DNA of 64,000 nucleotides from Streptomyces xanthophaeus (GTDB lineage: Bacteria; Actinomycetota; Actinomycetes; Streptomycetales; Streptomycetaceae): positions 358,687-422,686 of the forward strand of contig NZ_JOFT01000012.1 in assembly GCF_000725805.1 (NCBI RefSeq), written 5' to 3'. The translations under genes were made by a program, and so were the position numbers. Of this stretch, positions 35,107 to 43,808 are shown in pieces. Position 1 is the first letter of the stretch; every line of letters begins with the position of its first letter. The notes under the pieces were generated by a model. That model did no database searches. It saw nothing but the letters and a program-made list of their open reading frames with translations, and was not told the origin of the DNA.

Positions 35107-36637
35107 GGCCGCCCAGGACGCCCGCCGCATCTTCACGGGCGTGGACTCGTCCGGCGAGGTGCCCGTCGAGTACCGCTTCTCGCACGCGAGGAACGGGAAC
35201 CGGCACCTCGTCGTGGTCTTCGCCAACTTCACGGCTCCGGGCGAGTACGGGATGTCGAACGGGGTCCTGGACAAGGTCCGTTCGAACATCCTGTGGGTCC
35301 GCGACCTGTTCGACGGCGCGAACAGCTATTACCTGTGCAAGGGGATGGACTTCGCCGTCGAGAGGTCCGTCGCCGGGCTGATCGGGCGGGTCCTCGGGGC
35401 GTTGGAGCTCACTCCGGACGACTGCACCATGATCGGCAGCTCCAAGGGTGGCAGCGCGGCCCTGTACTTCGGTCTGAAGTACGGTGCCAGGAACATCGTG
35501 ACCAGCGTGCCGCAGTTCCTGATCGGTACGTACGTGCAGGAGGGCATCCCGGGTGCGGCGAAGCTGATGATGGGCGACGTGACGGAGCGACACGTCCGCG
35601 TACTCGACTCGGTGCTCCCCGACCTGGTGCGCAGCGGGGCGAACCGCTCCGCCAACATCTACCTGATCTCTTCTCCCCAGGACGCCCAGTACGAGCGCCA
35701 GGTGGAGCCGTTCCTCGGTCTCTTCCAGGGCTACGAGAACTTCAACTTCCTGTTCAACGACTCTCCGCTGGTGACCGATCACAGCACGGTGGTGCCGCGC
35801 AACCTGCCCACCGTCATGGGGCTGCTCAACATCCTCGTCGAGGGCATCGTCCCCCGGGTGGGCGCGGTCCGCTTCGGCCACGAGCAGCCGCGCCGTGACA
35901 CCTCCGGCATCGACACGTACCTCGGTGAGACCTCCCAGGTGAGGGGTGACTCGTTCCCCCGGCCGACCGTGCTGGTGCCGGCACCGGACGACCGCATACC
36001 CGGCAACGCCGTCCGCATCGCCGGAACCGCCCCCGTGCACGCGGTGCGGGTCAGCTTCTGGAAGGACGGCAAGTACCAGGGCGCGGCACCCGTCGCCGCG
36101 GACGGCAGCTGGACCTGGCAGCGGGAGCAGCCTTGGGGCATCGGGCGCCACGTCCTGAAGGTGTTCGCCGCCGACGCCCACAACTACCAGTCCGAGCGCA
36201 CCGAAGTGATCTTCACGGCCGTGGATCCCGAGGCCGCCCTCGAAGCCGCGTCGATGCCGGCCCCGGCAGCCGTGCAGATGCCCGCGCAGGTGGCGGCACC
36301 GGTACCCGCACCGGTCCGGCCCCTCGTGCTGACCGTGACGGCCCCGGCCGCGCGCCAGCACGTGCCGGGCCCCGCCGTGATCTTCATGGGGCATGCCCCG
36401 GGCGCCGTGCGGGTGGAGTTCCAGGAGGGCGGCGCCGCCCTCGGAGCATGTGGAGTCGGCACCGACGGCAGCTGGAGCTGGGACGCGGGCTGGGCCTGGA
36501 ACGGGGGAGCGCACTTCGTCGAGGCCATCGCGGTGGGTGCGGCCGGCAATGCGTCCTCGTGGATCACGGTGCCGTTCACCGTGGGCAACGGCCACCCCGT
36601 GCAGGCCCCGGGCCGCCACTTCATGGCGGGCTACTGA
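35099..36637 (+). CDS. Alpha/beta-hydrolase (XcbB/CpsF or Asp2-like) with two Ig-like repeats
   Basis: The 512-residue protein has an N-terminal domain (about 25-270) with a nucleophile elbow MIGSSKGGSAALYFGLKYGA near residue 113 and a late His in VTDHSTVVPRN, fitting an acyl- or acetyl-esterase fold. Similar folds occur in capsule and accessory-secretion glycan proteins. Two homologous Ig-like repeats follow (about 300-385 and 425-505; RIAGTAPVHAVRVSFW and IFMGHAPGAVRVEFQ). ATG 35099 overlaps the end of the GT2-TagF gene by 8 bases, so it probably modifies or handles the same polymer. No signal peptide. Its stop overlaps the tail of the convergent gene by 7 bases. Confidence 0.75.
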   Translation: MSKAAQDARRIFTGVDSSGEVPVEYRFSHARNGNRHLVVVFANFTAPGEYGMSNGVLDKVRSNILWVRDLFDGANSYYLCKGMDFAVERSVAGLIGRVLGALELTPDDCTMIGSSKGGSAALYFGLKYGARNIVTSVPQFLIGTYVQEGIPGAAKLMMGDVTERHVRVLDSVLPDLVRSGANRSANIYLISSPQDAQYERQVEPFLGLFQGYENFNFLFNDSPLVTDHSTVVPRNLPTVMGLLNILVEGIVPRVGAVRFGHEQPRRDTSGIDTYLGETSQVRGDSFPRPTVLVPAPDDRIPGNAVRIAGTAPVHAVRVSFWKDGKYQGAAPVAADGSWTWQREQPWGIGRHVLKVFAADAHNYQSERTEVIFTAVDPEAALEAASMPAPAAVQMPAQVAAPVPAPVRPLVLTVTAPAARQHVPGPAVIFMGHAPGAVRVEFQEGGAALGACGVGTDGSWSWDAGWAWNGGAHFVEAIAVGAAGNASSWITVPFTVGNGHPVQAPGRHFMAGY

Positions 36638-37566
36638 CCCTGCGCAGAGCCCCCGGCCGCGTCGGGACGGCTCACCCGCATCACCAGGGGACGGTGATCG
36701 GAGGCCTTGGTGTCGACCACCTCGCAGGAGGTACGGGGCAGCTTCGTGAACAGGTAGTCGATCTTCGTGTCGTCCACGTACGTGGAGCGTCCCTCCCGGG
36801 AGTCGCCCTTCTGGTCGCACTCGCGGTAGGCCTCGTACATCTCCCGCGGCCACACCCAGGCGCCCGCGTTCTTGCGGGTCGGCGGCGGAGAGTTGAAGTC
36901 GCCGCCGAGGACGGTTCGTGCTCCGGCGCCCGCGGCCGTCATCAGCGAGCGCAACTGCTCGTCGCGGAAGTCCCAGTCGGGGTGCACGGTGTCGCTCTCG
37001 CGCAGCGCGATGTGCGCGTTGCACACCCGGATGCCCTGGGCCGGGACCTGGGCGCACAGGATGCCGCGGTGCAGGCCCACCGTGGGCTGCTCGGTCGGGA
37101 CGGGGCCCACCTCCGTGAGCGGGGACGCGGCCAGCAGACCGTAACCGGCCCGGCCGCGGCCCTCGCCGGTGCAGTCGACGTAGGTACGCGCACCCTCCGC
37201 GGCCACCTCCTCGTACGGCTCGAACGCACTGTGCCACTCCGGACCCAGCCGCACGGCCGAGGCGACGAGGTCCTCCGAGCACACCTCCTGGAGGAGCAGC
37301 ACCCGCACGCCGTGCTCGCCGACCAGGTCGCGGACCTGCCGGAACTTGTCCTGAGGGCCGCCGGTCCGGTCACAGCCCCACTGCTCCACCCCGCACATGT
37401 TCCAGGTGGCGACGGTGAGTTCGTCCGGCTTCGGGGCCGATGCCACCGTCGCCGGGGCCTGCTGCGCGGTCGAACACGCCACGGAGGCGAGCAGGCTCAG
37501 GGTCGCCGCGCCGCGCCCCAGCCCGCGGCGGACGCGCCGCGTCCCGGACTCCGTGTGTCTCTGCAT
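36631..37566 (-). CDS. Secreted endonuclease/exonuclease/phosphatase-family enzyme
   Basis: The 311-residue protein has an N-terminal signal (RRVRRGLGRGAATLSLLASV, then AC; a weak lipobox SVAC). The EEP domain follows: TVATWNMCGVEQWG (metal Asn), LLLQEVCSEDL (metal Glu), GGDFNSPPPTRKN (Asp/Asn pair), KIDYLF and ASDHRPLVM (final Asp-His). This superfamily includes secreted DNases and sphingomyelinase- or phosphatase-like enzymes; the substrate is undetermined. Four internal cysteines suggest disulfides, consistent with export. ATG 37566 is used. Convergent with, and overlapping by 7 bases, the hydrolase gene. Confidence 0.8.
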   Translation of the reverse strand: MQRHTESGTRRVRRGLGRGAATLSLLASVACSTAQQAPATVASAPKPDELTVATWNMCGVEQWGCDRTGGPQDKFRQVRDLVGEHGVRVLLLQEVCSEDLVASAVRLGPEWHSAFEPYEEVAAEGARTYVDCTGEGRGRAGYGLLAASPLTEVGPVPTEQPTVGLHRGILCAQVPAQGIRVCNAHIALRESDTVHPDWDFRDEQLRSLMTAAGAGARTVLGGDFNSPPPTRKNAGAWVWPREMYEAYRECDQKGDSREGRSTYVDDTKIDYLFTKLPRTSCEVVDTKASDHRPLVMRVSRPDAAGGSAQGQ

Positions 37567-37656
37567 CCGGACATCATTGGGTATGCGCCGGTCAGACGGC
37601 ACATCGGGGGGACCGAACCGTTCCGCAACACGGTCCGGGCCAGACCTGACGGTACG

Positions 37657-38487
37657 TCAGTACACGCGCCCGGCGGTGGCGTGGAGGGAGCCGAGGAGGC
37701 CGAGGGCCTGGGCGCTGGGGCTGCCCGGTTCGGCCTGGTAGACGACGAGCAGCTGGCCCGGGGCGTCGCGCACGTCGAAGGCCTGGTAGGTGAGGGACAG
37801 GGGGCCGACGTCCGGGTGGTGGAGATCCTTGGCCTCCTGGGTCTTGCCGTGGACGGCGTGGGTGTTCCACAGGCGCGTGAAGTCGGCGCTGTGCGCGGTG
37901 AGCTCGCGCAGGAGCTCCCGTAGCCGCGGGTCGTCCGGCCAAAGCCCGGCCGCCTGGCGCAGGTGGCCCACGGCGGCCCGGGCCGTACGGTCCCACCGGG
38001 TGTGGAAGGACCGGCCGGCGGGGTCGAGGAACGTCATGCGGGCCAGGTTGTCGGCCTGTGCGAAGGGCGAGTACAGGGCCTCGGCCAGGGCGTTGGCCGC
38101 CAGGACGTCCAGGGCCGGGTTGACGACGAAGGCCGGGGCGCCGGGGTAGCCGTCCAGCATCCGGCGAAGTGCGGGGCCGACCCGGTCCGTCGGGCGGGGG
38201 GACGGGTGGCCCGGGAGCGCGCGGGCCAACTGGTGCAGGTGTGCGCGGGCGTCGGGCTCCAGCCGCAGGGCGCGGCCCAGGGCGTCGAGCACCTGGGCCG
38301 AGGGGTGGCGTTCGCGCCCCTGCTCCAGGCGGGTGTAGTAGTCCGAGTTCACCCCGGCCAGGACGGCCACCTCCTCCCGGCGCAGGCCGGTGACCCTGCG
38401 TACGCCGTGACTCGGCATGCCCACGTCCCGGGGCCGCAGGCCCGCCCTGCGGGCGCGCAGGAACTCTCCCAGCTGGTTGTCGGTCAT
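37657..38487 (-). CDS. XRE-type helix-turn-helix regulator with MmyB-like ligand domain
   Basis: The 276-residue regulator has an HTH at about residues 3-75 (LGEFLRARRAGL, then VTGLRREEVAVLAGVNSDYY, TRLEQGRERHPS) and a C-terminal MmyB-type PAS-like domain (about 105-270) with VVNPALDVLAANALAEAL and FTRLWNTHAVHG. These features are typical of the large actinobacterial MmyB family, members of which often control the divergent oxidoreductase. Here the divergent neighbour is an SDR gene (38635) across 147 bases. The inducer is unknown. Confidence 0.85.
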   Translation of the reverse strand: MTDNQLGEFLRARRAGLRPRDVGMPSHGVRRVTGLRREEVAVLAGVNSDYYTRLEQGRERHPSAQVLDALGRALRLEPDARAHLHQLARALPGHPSPRPTDRVGPALRRMLDGYPGAPAFVVNPALDVLAANALAEALYSPFAQADNLARMTFLDPAGRSFHTRWDRTARAAVGHLRQAAGLWPDDPRLRELLRELTAHSADFTRLWNTHAVHGKTQEAKDLHHPDVGPLSLTYQAFDVRDAPGQLLVVYQAEPGSPSAQALGLLGSLHATAGRVY

Positions 38488-38634
38488 GTCCCCAGGCTAG
38501 GCCCCGGGCCCGCACCGGGGCAGTGCGCTGCCTGGGTGCGCCGCACCCGGGCAGGACGCGTCCTGGCCCGTGGCTCCGGGCCCGCCCAGACTCGGCCGGG
38601 CAGTCCTCGTGGTCCATCGGAAGGGAAGAACGAC

Positions 38635-39369
38635 ATGACGTACGCAACCAAGGCCGTGGCGGTCACCGGAGCGAGCAGCGGGATCGGGGAGGCGACCGCC
38701 CGCAGGCTCGCCGCAGACGGTCACCGCCTGTTCCTCGGAGCCCGGCGTACCGACCGGCTCGACGCGCTCGCCGCGGAGATCACCGCCGCGGGCGGCACCG
38801 CGGCCTTCCGGCGGCTGGACGTCACGGACGCCGCGGACGTCCGGGCCTTCGTGGCCGCCGCCCGGGAGCGCTTCGGCCGTGTGGACGTGATAGTCAACAA
38901 CGCCGGGGTGATGCCGCTCTCGCCGCTGGACGCGTTGAAGACGCGGGAGTGGGACCGCATGATCGACGTGAACGTGCGGGGAGTGCTGCACGGCATCGCC
39001 GCCGGGCTGCCGGTGATGCACGCCCAAGGCGGCGGGCACTTCGTGAACATCGCCTCCGTCGGCGCGTACGAGGTCTCGCCCACCGCCGCCGTCTACTGCG
39101 CCACCAAGTTCGCCGTCCGCGCGATCTCCGAGGGGCTGCGCCAGGAGTCCACGGGGAACATCCGCGTCACGCTGGTGTCCCCGGGGGTGACCGCCTCCGA
39201 GCTCGCCGAGGGCATCTCGGACCCGGCGGCCAGGGAGGCCATGAAGACCTACCGGGCCGTGGCCCTGCCCGCCTCCGCCATCGCGGAGGCCATCGCCTAC
39301 GCCGTCGGCCAGCCCGCGGACGTCGACGTCAACGAGATCGTCGTCCGCCCCGCCGCGAGCAGTCAGTGA
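38635..39369 (+). CDS. Short-chain dehydrogenase/reductase (SDR)
   Basis: The 244-residue classical SDR has the cofactor loop TGASSGIG at residues 11-18, Arg-rich ARRTDRL after beta-2 (favouring NADPH), the NNAG motif and the catalytic Ser/Tyr-Lys in IASVGAYEVSPTAAVYCATK (Y-x3-K). ATG 38635 follows GAAGGGAAGAA. Divergence from an MmyB-type regulator suggests substrate-responsive control. The nearest family members reduce small ketones and aldehydes; the actual substrate cannot be told from sequence. Confidence 0.9.
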   Translation: MTYATKAVAVTGASSGIGEATARRLAADGHRLFLGARRTDRLDALAAEITAAGGTAAFRRLDVTDAADVRAFVAAARERFGRVDVIVNNAGVMPLSPLDALKTREWDRMIDVNVRGVLHGIAAGLPVMHAQGGGHFVNIASVGAYEVSPTAAVYCATKFAVRAISEGLRQESTGNIRVTLVSPGVTASELAEGISDPAAREAMKTYRAVALPASAIAEAIAYAVGQPADVDVNEIVVRPAASSQ

Positions 39370-39396
39370 TCCGCGGTGAGCCCCTAAGGTAGGCGC

Positions 39397-40359
39397 GTGG
39401 CGACGAACACGAGTACGGACATGAGCGGCGACCGGGTGCTGTACGGATGCATGGGTCTGGGCGGGAGCTGGGATCCCGGCCCGTACGCGCCGGGCGACAT
39501 CGATGCCGCCGAGGCGGTGGTCGAAGCCGCCCTCGACAGCGGCATCACCGCCTTCGACCACGCCGACATCTACCGGCACGGCAAGGCCGAGGCCGTGTTC
39601 GGCGAGGTCCTCGCCCGGACCCCCGGGCTGCGCGGGCGCATCACGCTCCAGACCAAGTGCGGCATCCGGCTCGCCGACAAGGACGGCCCGGGCCGGTACG
39701 ACCTGCGCGGCGAGAGCATCCTGCGCCGGGTGGAGGAGAGCCTGACCCGGCTGCGCACCGACGTCATCGACGTCCTGCTGCTGCACCGGCCCGACCCGCT
39801 GGCGGACGTGGACGACACCGCGGCCGCGCTGACGTCCCTGCACCGCCAGGGCCTCGTACGGCACTTCGGCGTGTCCAACATGGGCGCCGCGCAGATCGCC
39901 GGTCTCCAGGCCCGTCTCGACGTACCGCTGGTGGCGAACCAGCTGGAGATGAGCCTGCACAGCCGCGACTGGGTGGAGGCCGGGGTCCTGCTCAACACGG
40001 CGGGGGCCACCGGCAACGGTTTCCCGTTCGGCACCCTGGAGCACTGCCGAGACCACGGCATCCGCCTCCAGGCCTGGGGCGCGCTGGCGCAGGGCCGTTT
40101 CACGGGCCTTCAGCAGACGCCCGCCGAACGGGCCACCGCGGACCTGCTGGCGGAGCTCGCCCGGCGCAAGGGGACGACGCCCGAAACGGTGCTGCTGTGG
40201 TGGCTGGCCCGGCATCCGGCGGGCATCGCGCCCGTCATCGGCACCGCCCGGCCCGACCGCATCCGGGCCTGCCGCGACGCGGCCCTGCGCGAGCCGGACC
40301 TCACGCACGAGGAGTGGTACGAGCTGTGGATCACTGCCCGGGGAGTGCCGCTGCCCTGA
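39397..40359 (+). CDS. Aldo/keto reductase
   Basis: The 320-residue TIM-barrel enzyme has the catalytic Asp in ITAFDHADIYRHGKAE (Asp and Tyr), Lys in ITLQTKCGIRL and His in VLLLHRPDPLAD, plus the NADPH-binding end HPAGIAPVIGTARPDRIRA. It resembles the YdhF-type bacterial subfamily (MALSLHSRDW-like region EMSLHSRDWVEAG). GTG 39397 has TAAGGT 6 bases upstream, so a leaderless message is possible; ATG 39421 is an alternative. Its last 29 bases overlap the convergent small RHH gene. Confidence 0.87.
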   Translation: MATNTSTDMSGDRVLYGCMGLGGSWDPGPYAPGDIDAAEAVVEAALDSGITAFDHADIYRHGKAEAVFGEVLARTPGLRGRITLQTKCGIRLADKDGPGRYDLRGESILRRVEESLTRLRTDVIDVLLLHRPDPLADVDDTAAALTSLHRQGLVRHFGVSNMGAAQIAGLQARLDVPLVANQLEMSLHSRDWVEAGVLLNTAGATGNGFPFGTLEHCRDHGIRLQAWGALAQGRFTGLQQTPAERATADLLAELARRKGTTPETVLLWWLARHPAGIAPVIGTARPDRIRACRDAALREPDLTHEEWYELWITARGVPLP

Positions 40360-40564
40360 AGTCGCGGGCGAAGCCCTCGCGGAAGCCAGGGCGTTCGACG
40401 GCTGCCTCGAAGGCCCGGGTGGCGCGCTCGAGTCCGGCCTCGTTCTCCTGGGCGGCTGCGAGCGCGGCGAGGTAGTCGGGCAGGCTCATCCCGCGGGCCG
40501 CGGCGAGGGCGGTGAGCCGGTCGTGGACGTCGGAGTCGACCTCTACGGTGATGGTGTCAGCCAT
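40331..40564 (-). CDS. Ribbon-helix-helix protein, orphan antitoxin-like
   Basis: The 77-residue protein starts ADTITVEVDSDVHDRLTALA with a following AARGMSLPDYLAALAAAQE. This is the strand-helix-helix of CopG/MazE7-type DNA-binding antitoxins, with an acidic then basic helical tail (GFREGFARDFRAAALPG). No toxin-sized gene adjoins it: upstream is an unrelated phosphatase, and downstream the antisense end of the aldo/keto reductase, which it overlaps by 29 bases. It may be a stand-alone regulator or the remains of a toxin-antitoxin pair. Confidence 0.7.
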   Translation of the reverse strand: MADTITVEVDSDVHDRLTALAAARGMSLPDYLAALAAAQENEAGLERATRAFEAAVERPGFREGFARDFRAAALPGQ

Positions 40565-40605
40565 GGTCCGAGTATGCGTCTTCGCGGGGTGCGCGGGAGG
40601 ACCGT

Positions 40606-42696
40606 TCACCGGACCCGTCGCTTGGCGCGGGCGATGACCAGGGCGACGTCGTCGTGGTCGTCCGGCCTGCGCAGGGCGTCCAACAGCCGGTCGCAGGTCT
40701 CTTCGAGCGGGCTGCTGGTGTCGGCGAGGAGGCTGAGGAGCACGTCGAGCCTCTCGTCGATGGGCTGGTCCCGGGTCTCCACCAGCCCGTCGGTGTACAG
40801 CACCAGCAGGTCGTCGGGATCCATCCGTACGGTCGTGGTCTCGAAGGGGATCCCGCCCACGCCCAGCGGGGCGCCGGTGGGCAGGTCCAGGAGTTCGGGG
40901 GCGTGCCCGGAGCGGATGAGCACCGGCGGCAGGTGACCGGCGACCGCGATCCGGCACTCGCACCGGTTCGGGTCGTACACGGCGTACACGCAGGTCGCGA
41001 TGGTCTCCTCCAGGCCGGCGGTGGTGCGGTCCAACTGCTGGAGCACCTGGGTGGGTTCGAGCGCGAGCTCCGCGAGGGTACGGGTGGCGGTGCGCAACTG
41101 TCCCATGCTGGCCGCTGCGTTGATGCCGCTGCCCATCACGTCGCCGATGACGAGCACCATGGTGTCGTCCGGCCCGGCGATGGCGTCGAACCAGTCCCCG
41201 CCGATCTCGCTGCTGGCCGCCGCGGGCCGGTACCGGTAGGCGACCTCCAGGCCCGCGGACTGCGGCGGGTGGTGGGGGAGGAGGTGCTGCTGGAGGGCCA
41301 GCGCGGTGTGGTGCGCGTTGCGGTACCAGCGGGCGTTGTCGATGGACACCGCGGCACGTGCGGCCAGTTCACCGGCCAGGACGATGTCGTCGTCGTCGAA
41401 GGGCAGCGGGTTGCGGGTGCGCTTGAGGTCGAGGGCGCCGAGCACCTCGCCGCGGGCGATCAGCGGCACGGCCAGGTAGGACCGCAGCCCGGCGCGGGCC
41501 AGCAGGGCGGCGGCGTCCTCGTCGCGGGCGATCCGGGACAGGTCGCTGGCCTGCACGTGGGCCACCAGGATCGGGTGGCCGCTGGTCACGGACTGGGTGA
41601 CCAGCCGGTCCGCGTCGTACTGGGCGATGTCCCCCGGCGGGTCCGCGGCGCGGACCGCCTCGCTGGGGAAGGCGGCCGCCAGGGCCAGCGCGCGGAACAC
41701 CGCCGGCTCGTGCGCCGAGGACTTCAGGCTGGGGCGGCCTTCGAGCACCGAGTCGAGGATGTCCACCGCGGCGATGTCGGCGAGTTCGGGCACGACCACG
41801 TCGGCCAGCTCGCGGGCGGTCTGGTCCAGGTCCAGGGTCGTACCGACGCGGACGCTGGCGTCGGCGATCAGGGCGAGCCGCCGGCGACTGTGCGCCACTT
41901 CCTTGGCGGCCTGGTGACTCTGGGTGACGTCCACCACGGAGGTGGCCAGGCCCAGGACCCGCCCGGTGGCGTCCTCCAGCCGGTAGTACGACACCGACCA
42001 GGCGTGTTCCGTACGCCGGTCGCCGTGGGTGTGACCGGCGGTGAACTGGTCGACCAGCGGTCTGCCGGTGGCCAGGACCTGGCGCATCGCCGACTCGACG
42101 GCCTCCGCGTCGTCCAGGAACGACAGGGCGTCCCGGACGCGGCGGCCGATGTGCCGGTCGGCGGGCATCCCGTTGATGCGCTCCAGCGTGGGGTTGACCA
42201 GCACGTACCGCAGTTCCGTGTCCAGCACCGCGAGCCCGATCGGGGACTGGGCCACCAGGCGTGCGGACAGGGCCAGGTCCCGCTCCAGCTGCCGCAGCCG
42301 GGTGCGGTCGGTCGCGATGCCGAGGGCGTACAGGTCGCCGTGCTCGTCGAGCAGCCGCATGTTGCGGAATTCGACCAGCCGCTGGCCGCCGTCCTTGTGG
42401 CGGACGGGGAAGGCGCCGGCCCAGTCCCCGGCGCCGCCCATGACGCGGGCGAAGAGTTCCGTCACCAGCCCCAGGTGTTCCTTGGAGGCCAGCAGCCGCG
42501 CCGCGGGCTGTCCCAGCGCCTCGCGGGCGGACCAGCCGAACAGTTGCTCGGCTTGCGGGCTCCACAGGGCGATCCGGCCTTCGGAGTCGAGGACGACCGC
42601 GGCCACGTTCAGCACGTCGAGGAGCCCGCTCGGCGCGGAGGCCCCCGCCCGCAGCTGCGCGGCGCCGCCCTCCGTGAAGGCATCGCTCGTGTCCAT
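40606..42696 (-). CDS. PAS-PAS-GAF-SpoIIE (PP2C-type) serine phosphatase
   Basis: The 696-residue soluble signalling protein has two PAS domains (about 20-140, with GRIALWSPQAEQLFGWSARE, and 150-270), a GAF domain (about 290-455) and a SpoIIE phosphatase domain (about 475-690). The latter holds the metal motifs SEIGGDWFDAI, VIGDVMGSGINAAASM and LLVLYTDGLVETRD. Such proteins dephosphorylate anti-anti-sigma factors and switch stress or developmental sigma factors in Streptomyces. No RsbW-type kinase domain is present and no STAS or kinase gene lies nearby, so the partner is encoded elsewhere. Ligands of the sensor domains are unknown. Confidence 0.9.
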   Translation of the reverse strand: MDTSDAFTEGGAAQLRAGASAPSGLLDVLNVAAVVLDSEGRIALWSPQAEQLFGWSAREALGQPAARLLASKEHLGLVTELFARVMGGAGDWAGAFPVRHKDGGQRLVEFRNMRLLDEHGDLYALGIATDRTRLRQLERDLALSARLVAQSPIGLAVLDTELRYVLVNPTLERINGMPADRHIGRRVRDALSFLDDAEAVESAMRQVLATGRPLVDQFTAGHTHGDRRTEHAWSVSYYRLEDATGRVLGLATSVVDVTQSHQAAKEVAHSRRRLALIADASVRVGTTLDLDQTARELADVVVPELADIAAVDILDSVLEGRPSLKSSAHEPAVFRALALAAAFPSEAVRAADPPGDIAQYDADRLVTQSVTSGHPILVAHVQASDLSRIARDEDAAALLARAGLRSYLAVPLIARGEVLGALDLKRTRNPLPFDDDDIVLAGELAARAAVSIDNARWYRNAHHTALALQQHLLPHHPPQSAGLEVAYRYRPAAASSEIGGDWFDAIAGPDDTMVLVIGDVMGSGINAAASMGQLRTATRTLAELALEPTQVLQQLDRTTAGLEETIATCVYAVYDPNRCECRIAVAGHLPPVLIRSGHAPELLDLPTGAPLGVGGIPFETTTVRMDPDDLLVLYTDGLVETRDQPIDERLDVLLSLLADTSSPLEETCDRLLDALRRPDDHDDVALVIARAKRRVR

Positions 42697-42953
42697 CCGG
42701 ACGCCCCCTTCAGCTCGCCGTTCGTCGGTGGTCGGTCATCGGTCGGTCCTCGTGGGTGTTCGACCCGTCGGCGCCCGGCCGCGGGCGGCCCGGGGTCCGG
42801 ACCCGCGGGCTACGTACCATCGTCCACCCGTACCCGCCCGGTCGCCGTCCGGACGCTCCGGGCCGGACCGCGCGGAGTCCGGCAAAACGTGCCACGGCTG
42901 CACCGTCCGGGGGGCCGCGAGGCTTCGGGGACCGTGCTCCTAGGCTGTTGTCC

Positions 42954-43679
42954 GTGACACGACACGTGGGATTCCGGCGCCTGCACAACTTCCGCGACCT
43001 GGGCGGCTACCGCACCCGGGACTGACGCACCCTGCGATGGGGGCGGCTGTACCGGTCCGACTCCCTCGCCAAGCTCCAGGGGGAGGACTGGGAGCAGTTC
43101 CTCGCCCTCGGCGTACGGACGGTGATCGACCTGCGCTACCCGTGGGAGATCGAGGCCAAGGGCCGCATGCCCGAGCACGGGACCATCGCCTACGCCAACC
43201 TCAGCGTCGAGCACCGCCCGTACGACCAGGCCGAGATCGACCCGGCCCTCGACCCGTGGCGCTACCTCGCCGACCGCTACGCCGAAGTCGCCCTCGACGG
43301 GGCCGAGGAGCTGCGCCAGGCCCTGGAGCTGATCGCGGACGGGGACGGCCCGCAGGTCTTCCACTGCGCCTCGGGCAAGGACCGTACGGGGCTGCTCGCG
43401 GCCCTGGTGCTCTCGCTCCTCGGCGTGGACGAGGACGACATCGCCGCCGACTTCGCACTCACGGAACGGGCGACGCAGCGTCTGATCGAGGACTGGCGGG
43501 CGGCCAACCCGGACCGGACCCTGAACTGGCCCGGCTACGGGCGTGCGCCCGAAGTGGTGATCAGACTGTTCCTGGCAGAACTCGCCGCCACCTACGGCTC
43601 GGTGCACGCGTATGCGACCGGCCACCTCGGCGTCGACGAAAGCGTCATCACCCGGCTGCGCGCCCAGCTGCTGGACTGA
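42954..43679 (+). pseudogene. Tyrosine-protein phosphatase interrupted by an in-frame TGA
   Basis: From GTG 42954 the frame reads MTRHVGFRRLHNFRDLGGYR, then TRD, a TGA stop at 43023-43025, then RTLRWGRLYRSDSLAKLQG and on, in the same frame, to 43679. Homologues (Y_phosphatase3/DSP family) read roughly GGYRT-DGRTVRWGRLYRSDSL, so the stop stands where GGA (Gly) is expected; a single G-to-T change explains it. The catalytic P-loop HCASGKDRTG is intact near residue 140. Possibilities are a real null allele, a sequencing error, readthrough or restart at GTG 43122, which would lack the N-terminal motif. TAGGCT ends 7 bases before GTG 42954, suggesting a leaderless promoter. Confidence 0.8.
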
Positions 43680-43730
43680 GCACCGCCCGCCGGTGACCCG
43701 GTGGGGGCCCGCCCGTACGCACTGTGAGAA

Positions 43731-43754
43731 GCTCCGCACCGCAAGGTGCGGAGC
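43731..43754 (+). terminator. Short hairpin with GCAA tetraloop
   Basis: A perfect 10-bp stem (43731-43740 with 43745-43754) closed by the stable GNRA-type loop GCAA follows the phosphatase reading frame and precedes the membrane-protein gene. Confidence 0.7.
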
Positions 43755-43808
43755 CCGGCATCACTGTCTTGACCAGGGCCTTCGCGGTAGAACACAGGGG
43801 CGGGACAC

